Shown: one piece after another, positions 61,593-64,000 of the stretch | Layout of the letters: every line of letters begins with the position of its first letter | How positions within the stretch are numbered: the first letter of the stretch is position 1 | Assembly (NCBI GenBank): GCA_021464245.1 | Contig: JADCRB010000026.1 | Span: 1,813,333 to 1,877,332 of the forward strand | Reading direction: 5' to 3' | Source of the DNA: Carallia brachiata | Taxonomy: Eukaryota > Streptophyta > Magnoliopsida > Malpighiales > Rhizophoraceae | DNA length: 64,000 nt | Made by a program: the position numbers and the translations under genes | Notes under the pieces: generated by a model | What the model saw: the letters and a program-made list of their open reading frames with translations, nothing else | The model's database searches: none | What the model was told of the DNA's origin: nothing

Positions 61593-61710
61593 TTTTTTTT
61601 TTTTGATGAATTAGTAGAGTAAATTATATTAATAAAAGATAATGTTACAAAAAGGCTAGAGAAAAGCCCCAAAATACAGAAAATATAGAGAAAAACTCAT
61701 AACCATGTGA
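61593..61710 (-). mobile_element. LINE-type 3' tail, minus strand
   Basis: On the minus strand a 3'UTR-like stretch (GTTACATTATCTTTTATTAA region read inversely) ends in a run of about 14 A (plus-strand poly-T near 61588-61604). It resembles 3' ends of plant LINEs. Only about 100 bases remain. Confidence 0.45.
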
Positions 61711-64000
61711 TGTGATGAAAGTTAAATTTTTATCAATAGTCATCTTAATAAGGGTATCAAGCAATCCTACTAATACGCTTGAAGACACAATTAAGAAAAG
61801 AATCAAGGTACTTCTTAATAAGTGTAAAAGTTCTTTTAAATTTCTATGGTCTCAAAACATCTTTAGTTATCCAAGAAATAGCATTGTGAGAATCAAATAC
61901 AATGAGGAGTACCTTGAGAACTTAATTTTAAGAGATGATTTTTTGTCTTTTAAACTATTATTATTATCTGTTGAAAACTTGAATTTAATTTATCTATCTT
62001 GAGTTAATTGTTACTTTTATATCTGGTCACCATAGAAGTAAATTTTTGAATTATATCAAAATTTTGGGAAATAAGACATTAACCCTGCATTAGGTAGATA
62101 GACATACAAATTTTGATATCGAAATATGAGAGATTTGTATGACGCCAATGAGTTCTCTAATTTTAATGGGCTTAATTTATTTTCGTGTAATTTTGAAAGA
62201 AAATCGCGAATAAGTTAAATACGACTTAATTACTTAAAAAAAAAATGAAACTTATTGCAATAGAAACAACATTCAAATCACGAACTTATGAAATATTAAC
62301 GTAGTTTGTCCCCCTGTTAGATGAAATCTTGAACCTTTGTCTCTTCTCAACTTAAGAAACCACAATTTTAATTCATTTGTTAGTTTTTAATTATTTTGAT
62401 TGTGTTAACTAGTTGATCTGATTTATTTTTCAATTCAATATTTAATATAATCGTTAAATTTCAGTTTCAATTATGTAGTTTAATTTAATTTAATTAATTT
62501 CACAAATCTAAATTAATTCTGTTTCATATAAGTTTGACGCCGAAAATATTTATTAAATTTTTAGTATTATAATTAACTTTGTACATTTACAAGATTTACC
62601 GGATCAGTCGCTAACAAACTTAACACCACATTTGCACACAAACTTTTACACTAACATTTACACTAAGTACAGAAGAGTTGGATGACAACCAAGCGCCAAC
62701 AAATGATACAAGAATAACAATGTATTTTAACAACAAAAAAAGAGTAGCAAGAACATACTTATGCAAGTGTGGTGGGCCGGCTTATTTAAAATGTATTGAC
62801 ATAAACATGTGACATGACAGTATGATACGAATGCGAATGCTGTAACACATTAATTTTAAAATAAATTAAGATGTAGGTATGATAGAGACAAGACTATATA
62901 TAAATATGTATATACATACAAAAATTTTAATTAAAATTTAATTTTTATTGTTAAAATTACAAAAATAATGCAGATATATCTTAATTGTTTTAATAATATG
63001 TCTGAAACATATCTAATATTTTAATTTTATTATATACTTGTTTGTATCATATCTAACAAGTATTTGTGTTAGACACGTATCAGATTCGTACACCGCATCA
63101 TACCTACCATGTCAGTCCATTCACGGCTGGATTAAGTTTGACATTCCCTGCTCTTTCATTTTTTAGGTTTACCGTTTTGCAATGCCACAAAAAGATAAGA
63201 CAATAAAATGCCCTAGATTTCTCAAAAGTCAAAACTCCGAACAATTCCGATAACCCAATATGGAATGGCTCCATGGTCCTGCCTAGGCAACTGTAAAGCC
63301 GTTGATCCCCATCCCGTAATAGTTACGTTCTCGCATAGACATTTAAATTATTTGACATATGGCAGGAACTAGGAAACTGGAAGCCTCTTCTCTTAACAAA
63401 AAGGTCTATTTCTTGTCGATGAAAGATTTTGTGTTGCCATCACGAACACTTGGTTATGTCGACTTTTGCTCGTAAGAATGACGCCGTAACCAAATCTGTC
63501 TTTAGTTATTTACAATCTGTCACAACCCAATAGCTATGCAACAGCCAAAATCTCTTAGTTGCCGCCTGATCAAGTCCTATGTGTCTTGGGAATTCATCTG
63601 AGTCGTTAGTTTGTGTCAACTATCCATTTTCTTGTCTCCTCTAGGGAGAGAGAGATGACAAACCAAGCCATTTGATCTTTGAAAAATAAATGAAGCAGAG
63701 GGAATGGTTGCAAATGGCTCTGTAATATTTCACTAAAAAAAGGACAAATTGGAAATCTTTTGACATGCCTTGCTCTCGTTTCAAATTTTCATGTAAGTAA
63801 TTTTGTTTTTTCTTTTGATAAAAAAAAAAAAAACAGAAGCGATATTCTATAATCTCATTAAAGAGGATTGTGCACACAATTTTCTTTGAGAATTTAATTT
63901 CATTATACATTTCATTGTATACTCAAATCAACGATATTTGACATGACAAAGATGAGTTCTTAAATTTTAAGATTTTACAATGAATGCAAAACTATCTAAA
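61711..64000. other. intergenic, no gene recognised
   Basis: AT-rich DNA with short frames only. A small GC-richer stretch near 63120-63640 shows no coding signature that I can support. Confidence 0.45.

Noticed and set aside
1..64000. CRISPR arrays, rRNA or canonical tRNA genes
   Set aside because: No regularly spaced repeats and no rRNA text were seen. tRNA-like segments all look like degenerate SINEs rather than foldable cloverleaves; a tRNAscan run would settle this.

Overview
This is a low-density, AT-rich plant nuclear window, almost certainly from a eudicot. Intron-split genes of plant-specific families, long A/T-rich intergenic DNA, poly-A-tailed retroposons and several transposon relics support this. 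Nothing bacterial, viral or organellar is visible. I recognise four protein families (FLZ zinc finger, SOSEKI, Ole e 1-like, trehalose-6-phosphate phosphatase). One further gene is multi-exon but of a family I do not recognise.

Layout. 1-1050: noncoding. 1211-2030 (+): a dead FLZ copy, in inverted orientation to the live two-exon FLZ gene at 2875-3755 (-). 4977-5871: 3' part of a LINE (-). 5.9-19.3 kb: intergenic, with a GC-rich dispersed element (12.3-12.96 kb), a hAT-type MITE with a perfect 8-bp target duplication (14268-14757), a SINE and a foldback. 19450-22007 (+): five-exon SOSEKI gene. 23480-24404: small LTR element (TRIM) with a SINE nested in it, bounded by a 19-bp duplication. 26251-27031 (+): two-exon Ole e 1-like secreted protein. 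28725-31322 (+): unrecognised gene with a frame break in exon 1 and ambiguous 3' end. 31.3-49.9 kb: intergenic, with LINE relics, SINEs, a decayed second copy of the MITE and a second copy of the GC-rich element. 50631-53076 (+): trehalose-6-phosphate phosphatase with a 5'UTR intron, 11 coding exons, one GC-AG intron and a frame break at the catalytic aspartate. 53.1-64 kb: intergenic with LTR and LINE remnants.

The genes do not form a pathway or cluster; they are ordinary neighbours with separate promoters. I found no convincing new biological system. The most useful observations are the inverted FLZ duplication, the broken frames in two otherwise well-conserved genes, the nested TRIM/SINE insertion, and the MITE pair showing very different degrees of C-to-T decay. 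All exon boundaries are inferred by eye from reading frame, splice signals and family conservation.
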